From Conidiobolus incongruus B7586 (taxonomy: Eukaryota > Entomophthoromycota > Entomophthoromycetes > Entomophthorales > Conidiobolaceae): a DNA stretch of 42,494 nucleotides. The position numbers were made by a program, and so were the translations under genes. The notes under the pieces were generated by a model, which worked only from the letters and a program-made list of their open reading frames with translations, did no database searches and had not been told where the DNA came from. Within the stretch, counting starts at the first letter, position 1, and each line of letters starts with the position of its first letter. Shown one piece after another: positions 12,854 through 24,970 of this stretch. Where the stretch lies: assembly GCA_000697335.1 (NCBI GenBank), contig JNEM01015976.1, positions 1 through 42,494 on the forward strand, given 5' to 3'.

Positions 12854-13108
12854 CTAATGTTGATTACCGCCCAAGAAAGAGCCAGCAATAGGTCCTACAA
12901 GGGGGACTTGGCCGAGGATTGGAGTAGCAGTACTAGCTAAACCTCCGACGATGGGACCAGCGAGCGGGATGGATCCCAAAAGAGCATTGGCAGTGCCTCC
13001 AACTTGTCCTCCGTTAATTCCTCCAACGCTCAACAAAGGTTCGGGAGCTGGAGCAGCGTTAAGAGCAGTGAATAGTCCAATAGTGAAGACAGTGCTTAAA
13101 ATGTGCAT
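12854..13108 (-). CDS. Small secreted Pro-Gly motif protein 1 (family of unknown function)
   Basis: An intronless 84-residue protein. Residues 1 to about 18 (MHILSTVFTIGLFTALNA) look like a signal peptide, with cleavage likely before APAPEP. The mature part is rich in Gly, Pro, Ala and Leu, has no Cys, and carries two copies of a hydrophobic motif: IPLAGPIVGG (residues 47-56) and VPLVGPIAGSFLGG (68-81), joined by a linker containing TPIL. The tail GSFLGG is shared with the gene at 14727-14978. The gene is much richer in G+C than the DNA around it. A TATATAAA-type box lies at 13180-13190, about 75 bp before the ATG. The stop is TAG. It should be exported; no enzyme or structural family was recognised, and a surface, matrix or host-contact role is only a guess. 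Confidence 0.85.
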   Translation of the reverse strand: MHILSTVFTIGLFTALNAAPAPEPLLSVGGINGGQVGGTANALLGSIPLAGPIVGGLASTATPILGQVPLVGPIAGSFLGGNQH

Positions 13109-13179
13109 ACTTGGTTAATAGAAAATAATATTAAATAAGATATTGATGATAGTAATTAAGATATTGATATCACTCGAAT

Positions 13180-13190
13180 TTTATATACTA
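13180..13190 (-). promoter_or_regulatory. TATA box of secreted gene 1
   Basis: TAGTATATAAA on the minus strand, about 75 bp upstream of the ATG at 13108. The other family genes have an equivalent box 63-75 bp before their ATG, which supports it as the core promoter. Confidence 0.6.
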
Positions 13191-14726
13191 GTTCAATGCA
13201 ATCTCAAATTTTGTAACCGTTCAAAATCCACCAAGAATTTTATAAATATGCGGATTTTAAAATCAAAGTTATTGAATCGGTATTTTAACATCTTCAATCC
13301 AATGTAAATAATATCTTAGTGAATTATTGGCTGATTTAGCTCACTTTCTTACTATATATATTGCAGTATAAATTCGTTTTAAAATTTGTTTAAATTATAT
13401 TGAAATGTGGTTCAATGGACCCCTCATCTGAATTTAAAAAGGTTAATTGATGAATTTATCGTGTGTCCAAATTGAAATAATTTAACTGTTTATATTTAAA
13501 CAATTGGATACTGTGGATAGTGTTAAAAATCATCCTGTTACTTACTATCCAATGACTTTTAGGCAATTTGAATATTGTTAACATTTAATATTATCAAACA
13601 TCAGTTTGAAATTGAATTATATCTAATTGTGTTCCTATTTATTATTAATTTTTTGAATTATAATGAATTAATTATAAAAAACTTAGAAAACCAATTCTAA
13701 ATACTGATAAACAAATATATATTATATACAACAGTGAATTTTTTGATCATAGATATTAATGTTACAGTTTATTGACAAATTAATATATATCAAAACTGAA
13801 GAATCGAAAAATTAACTCTATATAAGGTTTGATCTTGTTCAGCCAAAATTATATTGAGATTCACTCATATAATAGTATTAGAATATAAATCTTATTGTTA
13901 ATTCCTATTATTTGAATAATTATAGACAGAATAATTTAAACAATATGCTCCATCAGTGCCATCATATGATTTTCTACTTTAAAACACTTTAATATTAGTA
14001 TTTAATTAATATTTTGATTTCATTTTGGTTAAACAAAATATAATCAATTTATATTAATTATATTTTACAAAACAAAATTTTTAATACTATATCTGCTGTT
14101 TCAAAAAAGAGTACACAATTAAATACAAGGCTTTCAAATATATATTAAAAATATTCATTTTATATTGAGAAAACAAATTAACTTAAATCAAAATAATTAT
14201 ATGATTATTTATTATAATTTAATTCTTAATAAAAATATATCAAACTATAAATTACAAACTATCTATAAAAATATTAGTTAAATTTTCAAATTTGAGTTTT
14301 GAAATTTTACTTAAATATATAGTAATTAATGATTTAACACCTAATTATTTTGCCACAATATAAAATATATAAATTAATGTTAAATTGAATTCTACAAAAA
14401 TTTTTGATAAATTAAATATTTGAAATATTTTTATATAAAATTAAACTACTATAACCTTTGAAGTTTAAGTTAAGATGAAAATATTTCAATATTACTATCA
14501 ACAAAACAGGGTTAAAAAGTATTGGATATAATGATATATCTAATTACAGTGATAGTGTTGATTCTAAAAAATCGTTATAAAATGTGATAATAATTTTTCT
14601 CAATAATCTGAATTTTTTGAAAATATTAGTTTTGTATAAAGTAAGGAGAATATAAGCTAATGATTAGAAATATTTAATAATTTATTAATTATAATATTAC
14701 AATGATAATATTCAAACCATGTCCAA
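13191..14726. other. Spacer between secreted genes 1 and 2
   Basis: AT-rich upstream DNA of gene 1 and downstream DNA of gene 2. I see no additional gene or family relic here. Confidence 0.4.
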
Positions 14727-14978
14727 CTATTGTCTGCCACCACCCAAGAAGGAGCCGGCAATGGGACCAATCAAGGGAATACCATTCAGAATGGGAGTGA
14801 AGCTACCAGGAAAATTACCAGCAACAGGTCCAATGATGGGGAAAGATCCGAAGAGATTGTTAGCAGCGGCTTTGGGGGATTGATCGGCACTTCCGCCACC
14901 AATTAAGGGCTCGGGAGCGGGAGTAGCGGCGAGAGCAACAATTAAACTAGCGGCGACAACTTTGTTGAAAATTTGCAT
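14727..14978 (-). CDS. Small secreted Pro-Gly motif protein 2
   Basis: An intronless 83-residue paralogue of the gene at 12854-13108. The signal peptide is MQIFNKVVAASLIVALA, followed by ATPAPEPL, nearly the same mature N-terminus as protein 1. The paired motifs are FPIIGPVAG (residues 46-54) and GIPLIGPIAGSFLGG (66-80), separated by a linker with TPIL, so spacing equals that of protein 1. There are no Cys residues. The ATG sits in a good eukaryotic context (ACCACC before it), and a TATAAAAAA box lies about 70 bp upstream. The coding DNA is close to balanced composition in a region near 80% A+T. Same strand and 1.6 kb from protein 1, so the pair probably arose by local duplication. Function unknown. 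Confidence 0.85.
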   Translation of the reverse strand: MQIFNKVVAASLIVALAATPAPEPLIGGGSADQSPKAAANNLFGSFPIIGPVAGNFPGSFTPILNGIPLIGPIAGSFLGGGRQ

Positions 14979-15043
14979 GGTGGTTATATTTGTATTCTTG
15001 ATAAGATGAGGGCGATAAGTTTTGATTCAATTCCAAACAAACG

Positions 15044-15057
15044 TTTTTTATATCCCC
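15044..15057 (-). promoter_or_regulatory. TATA box of secreted gene 2
   Basis: GGGGATATAAAAAA on the minus strand, about 70 bp upstream of the ATG at 14978, matching the placement seen in the other family genes. Confidence 0.6.
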
Positions 15058-18000
15058 AGTAACTACAATTAATCATTATGCCATTTACTACAAACCATTG
15101 GGATCTTCACTGATTTTGCAGTTAAAGTGAAATTTGGCGGATTGAGAGATTTGCTTATTTCATAAAATTTTATAGCATTTATAATCGTTGTAATATGAGA
15201 GCTTTACCAGCTGTACACTAGGAAATTATTTGATATAATAGACTATATATGCATTCTATATTGAAGTTTTAATCATTGGTATAAATTGATTTATATTTGA
15301 TTCCATACAGTGATTAATATCAATATTTGATGTACACATATGAAAATCTATTAGTACCACACCTGAATATTGACAAGAAATTTTTAAAAATTTGAAATTA
15401 AATTTAACCCAAATTAAAAACATTTAATTATGACATTTAATAATTGCTCTAATGCTACTAAATTTTTCAAGCATGTTAACCAATTTAAAAATCTAAATTG
15501 CTTTTACATTAACTTCACATACATTGCATTATCAATTCGAAATTGAGGTGCATCGAAACTGAAGTTACAGTTCCCACATTTCAGAATAATTGAATTTTCA
15601 AAATTTGATCAATATAAAATATATTATATAGCAAAATATATTTATAAAGCAAACATTATAAATATAGATATATATTACAATTTTACAAATCGATATATGT
15701 TGACTTATTATAAATATGTTACTACATAAATTTATATTTTTCAAGCTTGGTTAAATTTATACTCATGACCATGATTGTAAAAATAAAAATCTTATCAAAT
15801 TGTAAATATATGATTATATTTTCATTCAATATTTCATTGTAATTATATATAAATTCTAGTTTTTAAAAGAATGAAATAATTCCTACAATAAATTATTTAA
15901 AATCATATTTAAATTAGATAATATTTAATTCAATTTACTCTGAAATTTAATAAATATGAATTTTCTGTCTGATAAATAATAATTTAAAATAAACAAATCA
16001 ATTACCAATGAGACCAGAATGGAAGTTATATTTTAATAAATTATATTTCCTTTTACCAATATGGTGGATGAAATGAATCACAATTCGTAATTTTCACTAA
16101 TTCAAATTCATATTATAAATCATAATTTCATCTTCCAGAAAGTATTCATGTGTGTAAATAAATTCATAATATTTATCAATATTTAAGGAGTGTTATTCAT
16201 TTTCTTATTCTATTTAATTGTGTATCCCTTTAAAGATCCAACTGAGCAATATATTGAACTAATTGTAGATTTTAGGGTAAAAGTTTAATATAGGTAATTT
16301 GATTTCTTATGTATTATAGATAAAACATTGGATTGGTTAAATTTAATAAATAATATTAAAAATAATTACAATTTAAACAATTTTAATATACCAACATTAT
16401 TTTGGAAAAATAATTGATAAATATAATAGACGAAATAGAATCAATGATGCATTAATATTTGATACTTTGTATAATTTCTCTATCTTGGACCATATAATAC
16501 TGTGTTATAATTGATAAATTACTGTTATAAAGTTTTCAACATATAAGTCCTATATATTCATTTATATATAAATGATTGAAATTAAACAAAATCAATATAA
16601 TATGATAAACAAAAAAGAGTTTGCAAAAATTCCTAATTTTATTCAGGACCTATAATATCTTATTCTTAGTCATGTATAATTATTATAGTTAATTTATCAT
16701 AATCCTATTAATGAAAGAAAAAATATGCTAATATTATTATAAAATTAATTTTAAATTATAGATAAAAAGTTCATGCACGAATATAATCTATAGTTAAAAT
16801 AATATTTATAATTGAGTTATTTTGAATTATAACTCAATATTGTGAAATTTTTATTTTTGAATATTTTAAAAAAATAATAATCGCTATTTTAAATAATCAA
16901 AAGAGAATGAAAAATATATCTAATAATCTCAGAAATGATGTTATACTACGAATAACATCCCGAATTCAAATTATTAAATCAACAAACCATTAAAATTTCT
17001 AATATGTTATTATAGTATGATAATATATTAAATTTCATATATTATATCAAAGATTTACTTTGCAATAAGATATATAATCTAACAAAATCTATATATATTT
17101 TAATCTGTAACAAATATGGTTTAATTTATAATTTAATTATTTTTCAAATTGTAAAATTAATAGATCTTTGAATGTAAAATTTTAAAAATGAATTAAAAAA
17201 TTAAACTGATTTTATTTATATCAAATTTAAATTTCACTTACTAGCCTATATTGTGATTCAATATATTTCTTAATACAATTGATTAATAACTAATATGATT
17301 TGAAAATTTCAGTAAGTTATATATGGAAATTAGAATCAAAATCTGTTAAAATCATAAAAGATATACAAAATTTACAATGCTTACTGTGTTTGGTGTGGGT
17401 TGTTTCAAATATTTTTATTAACTTTGAAGATATATTACGAATTTTGATTTTTTCTGAATTCATTTGTTGAATTTTCTATTTTCTACCTGTAATATATATA
17501 TATATATATTGCAAATTCAGGAAATGAACTTGATTTAATTTATTATTATATTCAAAATATAAAAAAGTAAAATTTAAGCTATTTCATTGTTACTTGATAA
17601 AATGTCTAATCATTGTTATTGTACCAACTCTAACCACATTTTGTTATTGCATAAGTGATTAACCATATGCATCACCTAAATTAGACATTTGCCATGATTC
17701 AAAACTAAACAAAAATAGTTTGCATTCAATAAACCTTACTTTCAACTGAATTTTTATTAACTGTACAATTCATTTATTATAACAACAGGGTTCGTTATAT
17801 TTTAAATATGTATACATTTCTATTAATTGTGAATACTTTTTTATCATAAATCAATTAAATTTAATTTTTTTTACTAGTTTATCTATATTTAATTTTCTAA
17901 TTAAAATTAATTTATAATATATCAATTTTCAATTATAATTATTTGGGATAAAAAAATTTACATTTATTCAACTGATATTAATTCAATATTATAAAAATCA

Positions 18001-18158
18001 CCACTTTTGTTACTAACTAAATATTAATTGAACCCAATATTGAAGATTAAATGTTGAATTCAAAATTATGTGGTTCTAATTATTAATTAAATACCTCTAA
18101 AATAAAAGATATATGTTGATAATTAGTATGATGCCTTAAAATATCAATTAAAAAATAG
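15058..18158. other. Long AT-rich intergenic region
   Basis: No gene, RNA or recognised transposon seen. It holds a short TA run near 17490-17510 and a separated 11-bp inverted pair (AAATGTCTAAT at 17600-17610, ATTAGACATTT at 17680-17690) of unknown meaning. Confidence 0.4.
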
Positions 18159-18166
18159 TATAAATA
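18159..18166 (+). promoter_or_regulatory. TATA box of secreted gene 3
   Basis: TATAAATA, 70 bp upstream of the ATG at 18229, in the same relative position as in the other family genes. Confidence 0.5.
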
Positions 18167-18228
18167 TTAGAAAAAAATATCATAAAATTGCAAAATATTA
18201 ATAAATATTTATTTCTAGAAGATTAACA

Positions 18229-18492
18229 ATGAAGACATTTTACATATTTGCTATTGGATCGATCGTATCTTCTCCTCTTATAGGGGTTAATAATAATCAA
18301 GGATCACCATCTGATTACAATGGAGGATTTATTCTTGCACCAGAAAATGGAGAACTTATACAGCCTGGTCCATTTCAATATATCCCAGTTGCCGGAAATA
18401 TAGTGCAAGGTGTTATGAGAGGTGCTGTTCCTATTGTAAATAATGTACCAGTAGCCAACGGTATCATCTCAAGGTTTGCTGGAATGCAATAA
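18229..18492 (+). CDS. Small secreted Pro-Gly motif protein 3 (divergent)
   Basis: An intronless 87-residue protein with a short hydrophobic leader, MKTFYIFAIGSIVSSP, then a polar, Asn/Gly-rich stretch instead of the APAPEP segment of proteins 1 and 2. The C-terminal half (residues 51-85) aligns with the family: YIPVAGNIVQGV, then VPIVNNVPVANGIISRF, so the paired motif and its spacing are kept although the second Gly-Pro is replaced by Ala-Asn. It faces proteins 1 and 2 on the opposite strand. Codon use is more AT-rich than in genes 1 and 2, so it may be older or less strongly selected. The frame is undamaged and a TATA box is correctly placed, which argues it is a gene and not a relic. Confidence 0.7.
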   Translation: MKTFYIFAIGSIVSSPLIGVNNNQGSPSDYNGGFILAPENGELIQPGPFQYIPVAGNIVQGVMRGAVPIVNNVPVANGIISRFAGMQ

Positions 18493-19014
18493 ACGTTTAA
18501 TTATAATTGTAACTCTCAATAATTGATTAAATATTAACATAAAAAATCAGAAAATTTATACTATTTTTAATGTATAGTCAAATGTGAATAATGATATATT
18601 CTATTTTAGACATTGTATAATCGATTCATTAAAGGACGTGACTCTCCATATAATTAACAATTATTTTGATAATATTTGATAACTTTTTATTATCTTGCAA
18701 CAGAAAATAAATTTAATATATATATATATATATTTAAAGTTATTTGTATTCAACCATAAATAATAATTTTAAACATTTATTTCATATTGATTTATTAGAG
18801 TACTTAATTCAAAGGAACCTAATAACCTTTTAAATTATTATAAAATAAAATTTATCTATAGATTAATATTTATATACAAATAATTTTTTAATTTTTTTCT
18901 ATATTAATATAAATATTTAATTTAATATCAAACTATAAATAAATTATTAATTTATTTAAATTATATTTTAAGTATAATTTTCTATGAATAATATACAAAA
19001 AAATCATAAAAATT
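18493..19014. other. AT-rich spacer
   Basis: 3' flank of secreted gene 3, with a TA run near 18718-18735. Nothing else recognised before the decayed mariner copy. Confidence 0.4.
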
Positions 19015-20080
19015 AATATTCTCCTTATTCATTGTTAACCCTTTGTCATATTTTTGGTAAGCATTTAAACTTAAATTATATTCATTTTTATTAAAGGCTC
19101 AAATCTACTATTTCACAAATCAATACAATTTGTAAATTGAATTTGTTTTATTACATGTATGCTTTTTAATTATATGAAGTAATTATAATCACAAAAGTTG
19201 CATATTAATGAATATAAGGGATACGCTACTTTTTTAACTAATTTTATTCTGAAAAATTTTATAATTGGCTATATATGTATATTTTACAAATGTTATTTAA
19301 AATAATATTTTTGGAAATGAAAATAAAATCTAGATATATTATTAATTGCTTTACCATTAGGAATCTAATGAAAGATCTATATATGATTATCTTTCATTCC
19401 AATAATTTATACTTTTTTAAAATTGAAATTTATAAGATTATTTTCGCTTAATGAAAAAAAAATCTTGATGCAATTAAAAATATACAAAGATTAATGATTT
19501 ATCAGTTTTATAGACAGAATATAAAATCCTTGGTTTTAGTTATGCTTTAATATATTTTAATTAATTATAATTATTTTAGTTTGTTAAATCATATTTATAT
19601 TTTGATAATTAAACTTTGGTTTTATATTTTAAACTTAGCTGGAAGCTGAATATATAGAATATACCTATATAGATAATGATTAAGTTTTGAAAACTCAATA
19701 GATGAATTAAAAAGCTGTTATCTAATTTTTCCAAAAAAATAATTGAGATTATCCTTTCAAATCTTGGTAAATTTTAGATAGTTTGTTTTCAAGTTTGTAA
19801 ATGACAAACTTAGTAATAGATCATACTTTTTGATGAAATATTACTTCCATAAACTTCATAAATTTTGAAGGATTTTAAAAGGTTTGTGGTTAAGCTTTAA
19901 TTATATTAAAACAAAAGATATTGAATTAACGCTACCTGGATTATATTTTATTATATTTCACATTAAACTTTTTAATAACATTCCATAAATGGATAATTAT
20001 TTTTATATTTTCAAACTATATATTTCCCTATGTAAAATTTAATTTAATATTAGAAGCAATAATTTTAAAAGATCAGAATT
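19015..20080 (-). mobile_element. Decayed mariner transposon, copy 1
   Basis: The reverse complement of 19015-19250 aligns with the intact mariner transposase C-terminus at 42262-42494: the region for the PxYSPDYNPCDYN block, the INKKN segment and the SLPKVW segment are all recognisable at the DNA level, but the frame is broken many times. Further towards 20080 the sequence still aligns weakly with the other decayed mariner (39075-40140). The right limit is approximate because it meets the inverted repeat arm at about 20100. Terminal repeats were not identified. Confidence 0.65.
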
Positions 20081-21170
20081 TAAAAATATGCCATATCTTA
20101 GCTTCTTGGGTAATAATAATCACTCAAAAAATAATCATACTAAAATTAATGATGGTAATAAAAACTAATATATCATAAAATATATTTCAATATCAATTAA
20201 TTAAAACTAAATTAATGGATATTTAATATCATATCAAAATATATTAATAATTTTTTAATTATTTTGTTTATTAATATATTATATTCATCAATTATTAAAT
20301 ATTAGAAGCGTTAAGTTACATTTAAATTTAATTCATTATGATGTTGATGAAAAATGAAATGTCATAATGAATATTTATCAAAATTCAGATTGTAAACTGA
20401 TTTTATAACAATATACAAATTATTATTCATATTGAATTTTATTGTTTATGAACATTATTAATAATATTAATGTTAATGTCGAGGTGTAAACTCATCTAGA
20501 GTAAGGAATCCCGTAAAACGCAATAAAATACTAAGCATATAACCAAAAAACTAAGTAAAATGTTAAAGAAAAAATAAAGAGAATAGGTAAGAGCGTATAT
20601 TGAAAAGGTTAAGTGGTTCCAATATTTGAAAATTTTTAAACGGTGGCTCATAATGTGAAATTTCTAGAATATCACTAGTTCTTAGGACGAGGGGTTAAAA
20701 TACCTCCTTCATTTAATAAGATTGCTTTTTTCATTAACTAAAATGAGTTGCGTAACTGTACTAATGATAAAATGAACTAATTAATATCTCATTAGTCACT
20801 CTACGTCATTCCAATAAGTTATTTTTAGAATAGGGAAATTAACTAAGAGGTTATGTAATTATAAAAAGGACAATCATGAATGTGAAACGTTATCACTTCT
20901 CATTTTATGAACTTCCCTTCGTTCTTTACAATTGCCGATACAAACTGTGACTATGCACCCATTGCTAGATCAAGACTAAATCATCTCGTATATCTTAACA
21001 GGTAAGATACAATACTATGATATCTTAATTTTACAAATGTTGTTATTGGTATTGAATATTTCAATTTTCAATCCGCAACATTATTTATTTGTGCCTATTT
21101 GTCTATTTCCCATATCATAATTTGTTAAATATACTTTTTGTTTAATATTAAAGTCTGATTAGAGCTTTTA

Positions 21171-21386
21171 TTAACTTGATAATTTAGATACAATCAAGAG
21201 ATATGCATTTGTAACTCGAATTGAAGTAACTCTATCAACTATTTGAGGTAGATTTGGACTAGATTTTATTACACTTTTTTCCCGAATATATTGTTTTTTG
21301 TTTATCTCAATATTAATGCATTTTTCTTTAGAATATTTTATCGATATACGTTTTGAGTGTAAAATCTTCGTCACTATTGTTCGCAC
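21171..21386 (-). other. Open frame in core B matching the end of the core A frame
   Basis: The minus-strand frame has no ATG and corresponds to the last 71 codons of the arm A frame, ending with the same TAA. One extra base near 21420 separates it from the upstream part that is continuous in arm A. The product is not recognised, and the lack of a start codon makes an independent gene unlikely. Confidence 0.25.
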
Positions 21387-21479
21387 CTCTTCGCTTATGG
21401 AAATAACTGATTCAGTTACTTTGGTTGAGAGCGAGTTGAAGAATGACTTGGGCTCCTAGTGTATAAAGCGTACTGATAG

Positions 21480-22056
21480 TTTCTGGATTACCAATTTCGA
21501 CTCCTATCACATAACCTCTTTTTTGAGCTTATTGTGATAGGCATCCTTTAAGAATTTTATCAGATTTATTCCTTACCCTGATTCCAAAAGACATAAATAT
21601 GATCTCTTTGAGATTGTATGCTTTATCAATGTTATTCACAACCCGTAGCCCATTGGCGACAATTGATTATATCAATTGGTTTGGAGTGATTTGAAGGGTG
21701 AATCACTTGGGCTCCTCAGGATTAATGTTGGAGTTGTGAACACAAATAAAGTCAAAATGTACTGATGGCTTCTGGATTATCGATACGACTCCTCTCACGT
21801 AACCTCTACTTTGAGCTTATTGTGATTGGCATCCTTTAAGGAATTTGTCAGATTTATTTCTTACCCAGGTTCCAAAAGACACAAATATGATCTCTTTGAG
21901 GTTGTATGCTTTATCAATGTTATTCACAACCCGTAGCCCATTGGCGACAATTGATTATATCAATTGGTTTGGAGTGATTTGAAGGGTGAATCACTTGGGC
22001 TCCTCAGGATTAATGTTGGAGTTGTGAACACAAATAAAGTCAAAGTGTACTGATGG
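21480..22056 (-). repeat. Mirrored 288-bp tandem repeat in core B
   Basis: Two full units (about 21769-22056 and 21480-21768), the inverted counterparts of those at 3906-4482. The partial third unit continues below 21480 as in arm A, so the array predates the separation or homogenisation of the two cores. Confidence 0.85.
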
Positions 22057-23060
22057 GAACTGGGCAATCTGAAATTTGGAACCAGGAACTTAGAATTTGG
22101 AATCTGGAACCTTAGAGTCAGTTTTATCCACCCCTACCTTAATAAAATTTATTCACAAATCACAATCGCAATTCTATTCATTTATATTAAATTATTTTTA
22201 TAATATACTAATAAAATTACTAAAATAAATTATATATTATCCAATGTGATTCTACCACTAATAGATTTATTTCAATTACATTATACCATTATCTTATCGC
22301 TATATTATTATTTTCAATAATTTAAAAAATCAAATTTAGACAGTCTAATTTTTAATCCCATATTTTATACTAAATGGATTTATTGATTATTATGTAATTT
22401 AATGAATTTAAAATCAAATATGATTAAGTTCTTTATCAAATATTTAGAATATTAAAATATATTGAAATACAGTTTAGGAATTAGTATCATAATAGTAAAA
22501 TTGTTATAATTCAATGATTTTAAAATTTTATAATTCAGACATTATTAATTATATACATATATTAAATTTGGTTAATAATAATTTAATTATTGGTAAATGG
22601 CTCTTTAAGTCATTCTTGATTATAAACCAGTTTCAAATCAAATGAACTATCACGACACAATTTGTTAAAGTTTCCTTTATAAAAAGTCGTTTCATGCTAA
22701 CGTTGGAGATATTTGCCAACTTGCTGTGTGAGTACTAATACTAATTAACTTTAGTAATGATAAAATTTTATAAAATAAAATTTAATTAACTCAGAAACAA
22801 GATCTTGATAATATTTAATACTAATACTGATTATACTTTGATATATAACTGATTGTAAAATATATATTTATCATCGAAATTCAAATATTTAATATTGAAA
22901 TTAATAGAAATAGGAGTATTTTGAGAGATATAGGAATAATATATATAAATATATTTATTGCATAATAAGAAAAATTATCTAAAAATCAGTATCCTAAATA
23001 CTTCAAAAAAAGTTTTCAAAAACTTAAGCTTTTATCATATACATAATGAATATTATTCAC

Positions 23061-24780
23061 TATTCATTATGTATCCAAAAATAAATTAAATCACTATTAA
23101 TATGGATAATATTATTAAATAAATAAATCATATTTACTTTTATTTATAAATTTAGGACTTAATTATAGCTGAATATTATTCGAAAATTACTCAAAAATTT
23201 TTAAATATTAATAAAAATAATATATTAGCTTAATTTAATAGTCATATAATTTATTGGATTAATACAAGGTAAATCTTTCTTTAATAATAAAAATTGGTAA
23301 TTTTTTTGATTTTGAAATTTATTATTTGATATAAATATAGAATATTATTTTATTTATCAATAATAATTATCTTTGTAAAATATTTATATTTAAATATTTA
23401 TCATTGAATGTGTATAAATAAAAATTACATATTATTTATCATAAAATTTTTATATAAAATTTATTATTAATTGAATATGAATGTCTTAAAATTTTGTTAA
23501 CTTATAATTTATATAAAGAAAAGGAATTTCATTTAAAGTTAACATTTATTAAATTTATCAATTTATTTTATAAGAGAATTGTAAGTGTAATGGTAAAATT
23601 ACCAATATAATGCAGAGGAAGACTTAATATAAAAGTAGCGTGGCATGGAACGTGGTGATATAACGTGGGGAAGTAAACAAAGTTTAATTAAGCTTCGAAC
23701 TGAGATGAGTCACTGATATACTAGGATTTATATTAGGTAGTGCCAATATACTATAACATTGACAGAATGTAGTTTTAATCTTAGAAGTAGTGTAAAAATA
23801 AGAAATAATAAGAATTAAGAGGAAAAAAGGGGACTAGTTTATTAGATAGCTTAATGCTATTCATATAATTAATTTAGCTATAAAAGTATAAATTAATTAT
23901 GTAATTTATAGTTAATTGGATTATATAGAAGTATATATATAAGAATTTATAGAACTAGTCTCTTATCAAGAATAATTTAATTTATGGTAAAAATATATAA
24001 AATTAATTTTAATTTTCTTTATTTAAAATGACAAATTATTATATATATTTTATTATAATAAATGAATTATAAAAATGAATTTTATATTTCAAAATTCAAC
24101 CTAGCCTTATATAATAAACATATATTTGATATTTGATATTTTCACAAAGATTCAAATAAATTTAAATAATTATAATTAAATGTAACCTATTAAACTATTA
24201 CCCAAAATAGATTATTCATATAAAATAATTATTAAAAATATTTTTGATTATTTTATAATTATTTTTTAAAGAATAAATCAAAATTCTGAATTAATTTAAT
24301 ATAACTATTTATATAATATAAAATATATATTTTTTATAAATGAATATTAGATATTTTATAAATTTATAATAATATATAGTCTGTATATCATTAACTTATA
24401 AATATTAATTTTATAATCTATATTCTAATTATAAAATAAAAGGAGTTTTATATAACATCTTAATTAATAATAATTATTATTAAAAGATATGTAAAATTGA
24501 AAAAAATAGGTTTTTCTAAAGGATATAAATTGGAAAAATTGTTATATCTAGTATATCTACCTGATTTTAATCTTTTTAACTGCAATTACCTTTTGTAATT
24601 ACCAAAATATTTTGATAACTAAGAATTTTAATAAATTTTTATCAATTAATTTTATATTTAGTATCAATCTTTACAGAAAGTATTTTTTTAGGTATTTAAA
24701 ATTTAACAAATATATGGAAAAAAGTTATTAATAGTAAAAAAGAGTAAAAATATTATATTATATATTTATCTATGTAGATT
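23061..24780. other. AT-rich region with a small composition island
   Basis: Mostly featureless A+T. At about 23580-23860 composition becomes more balanced, with a stretch around AACGTGGGGAAGTAAACAAAG. It has no open frame of note, no clear RNA fold and no match elsewhere beyond a weak resemblance to the start of the island at 41535. Confidence 0.3.
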
Positions 24781-24781
24781 A

Positions 24782-24970
24782 TGTTGTTGAGTATATAAGT
24801 CATAAAATTAGGCGTGCTTTTATTAATAAATGATACTTGGATAAGGATAACTAACATTTTTGGTTACCAGCCCCATGATATAAAAGATAAAAAGTTGTTG
24901 TGGCAATAAACGCTCTCTCACTCCGAGTTCATACTTATCCTTTAGTATTATTGTTGATTAGATATTGACA
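24782..24970 (+). mobile_element. Possible solo LTR fossil
   Basis: About 190 bp beginning TG and ending CA, with a TATAAAAG-type box followed about 25 bp later by AATAAA and a CT-rich segment, the order of signals typical of long terminal repeats. No second copy, internal region or target-site duplication was found, so the family cannot be named and the age is unknown. Other explanations are open. Confidence 0.3.

Larger units (their letters stand above)
20100..23060 (-). repeat. Repeat arm B (inverted partner of about 2880-5855)
   Basis: Reverse-complement partner of arm A. The core 20262-22056 is nearly identical to 3904-5697; outside it, similarity drops abruptly at both edges to an estimated 65-80% but continues to about 20100 on one side and about 23060 on the other. 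The flanks here are more AT-rich than those of arm A, so this copy has decayed further outside the core. I found no RAD50 sequence beside this arm, so it is a repeat and not a second RAD50 relic. Confidence 0.75.

Noticed and set aside
17600-17690. Small MITE from the 11-bp inverted pair
   Set aside because: The ends are too short, there is no target-site duplication and no second copy in the window.
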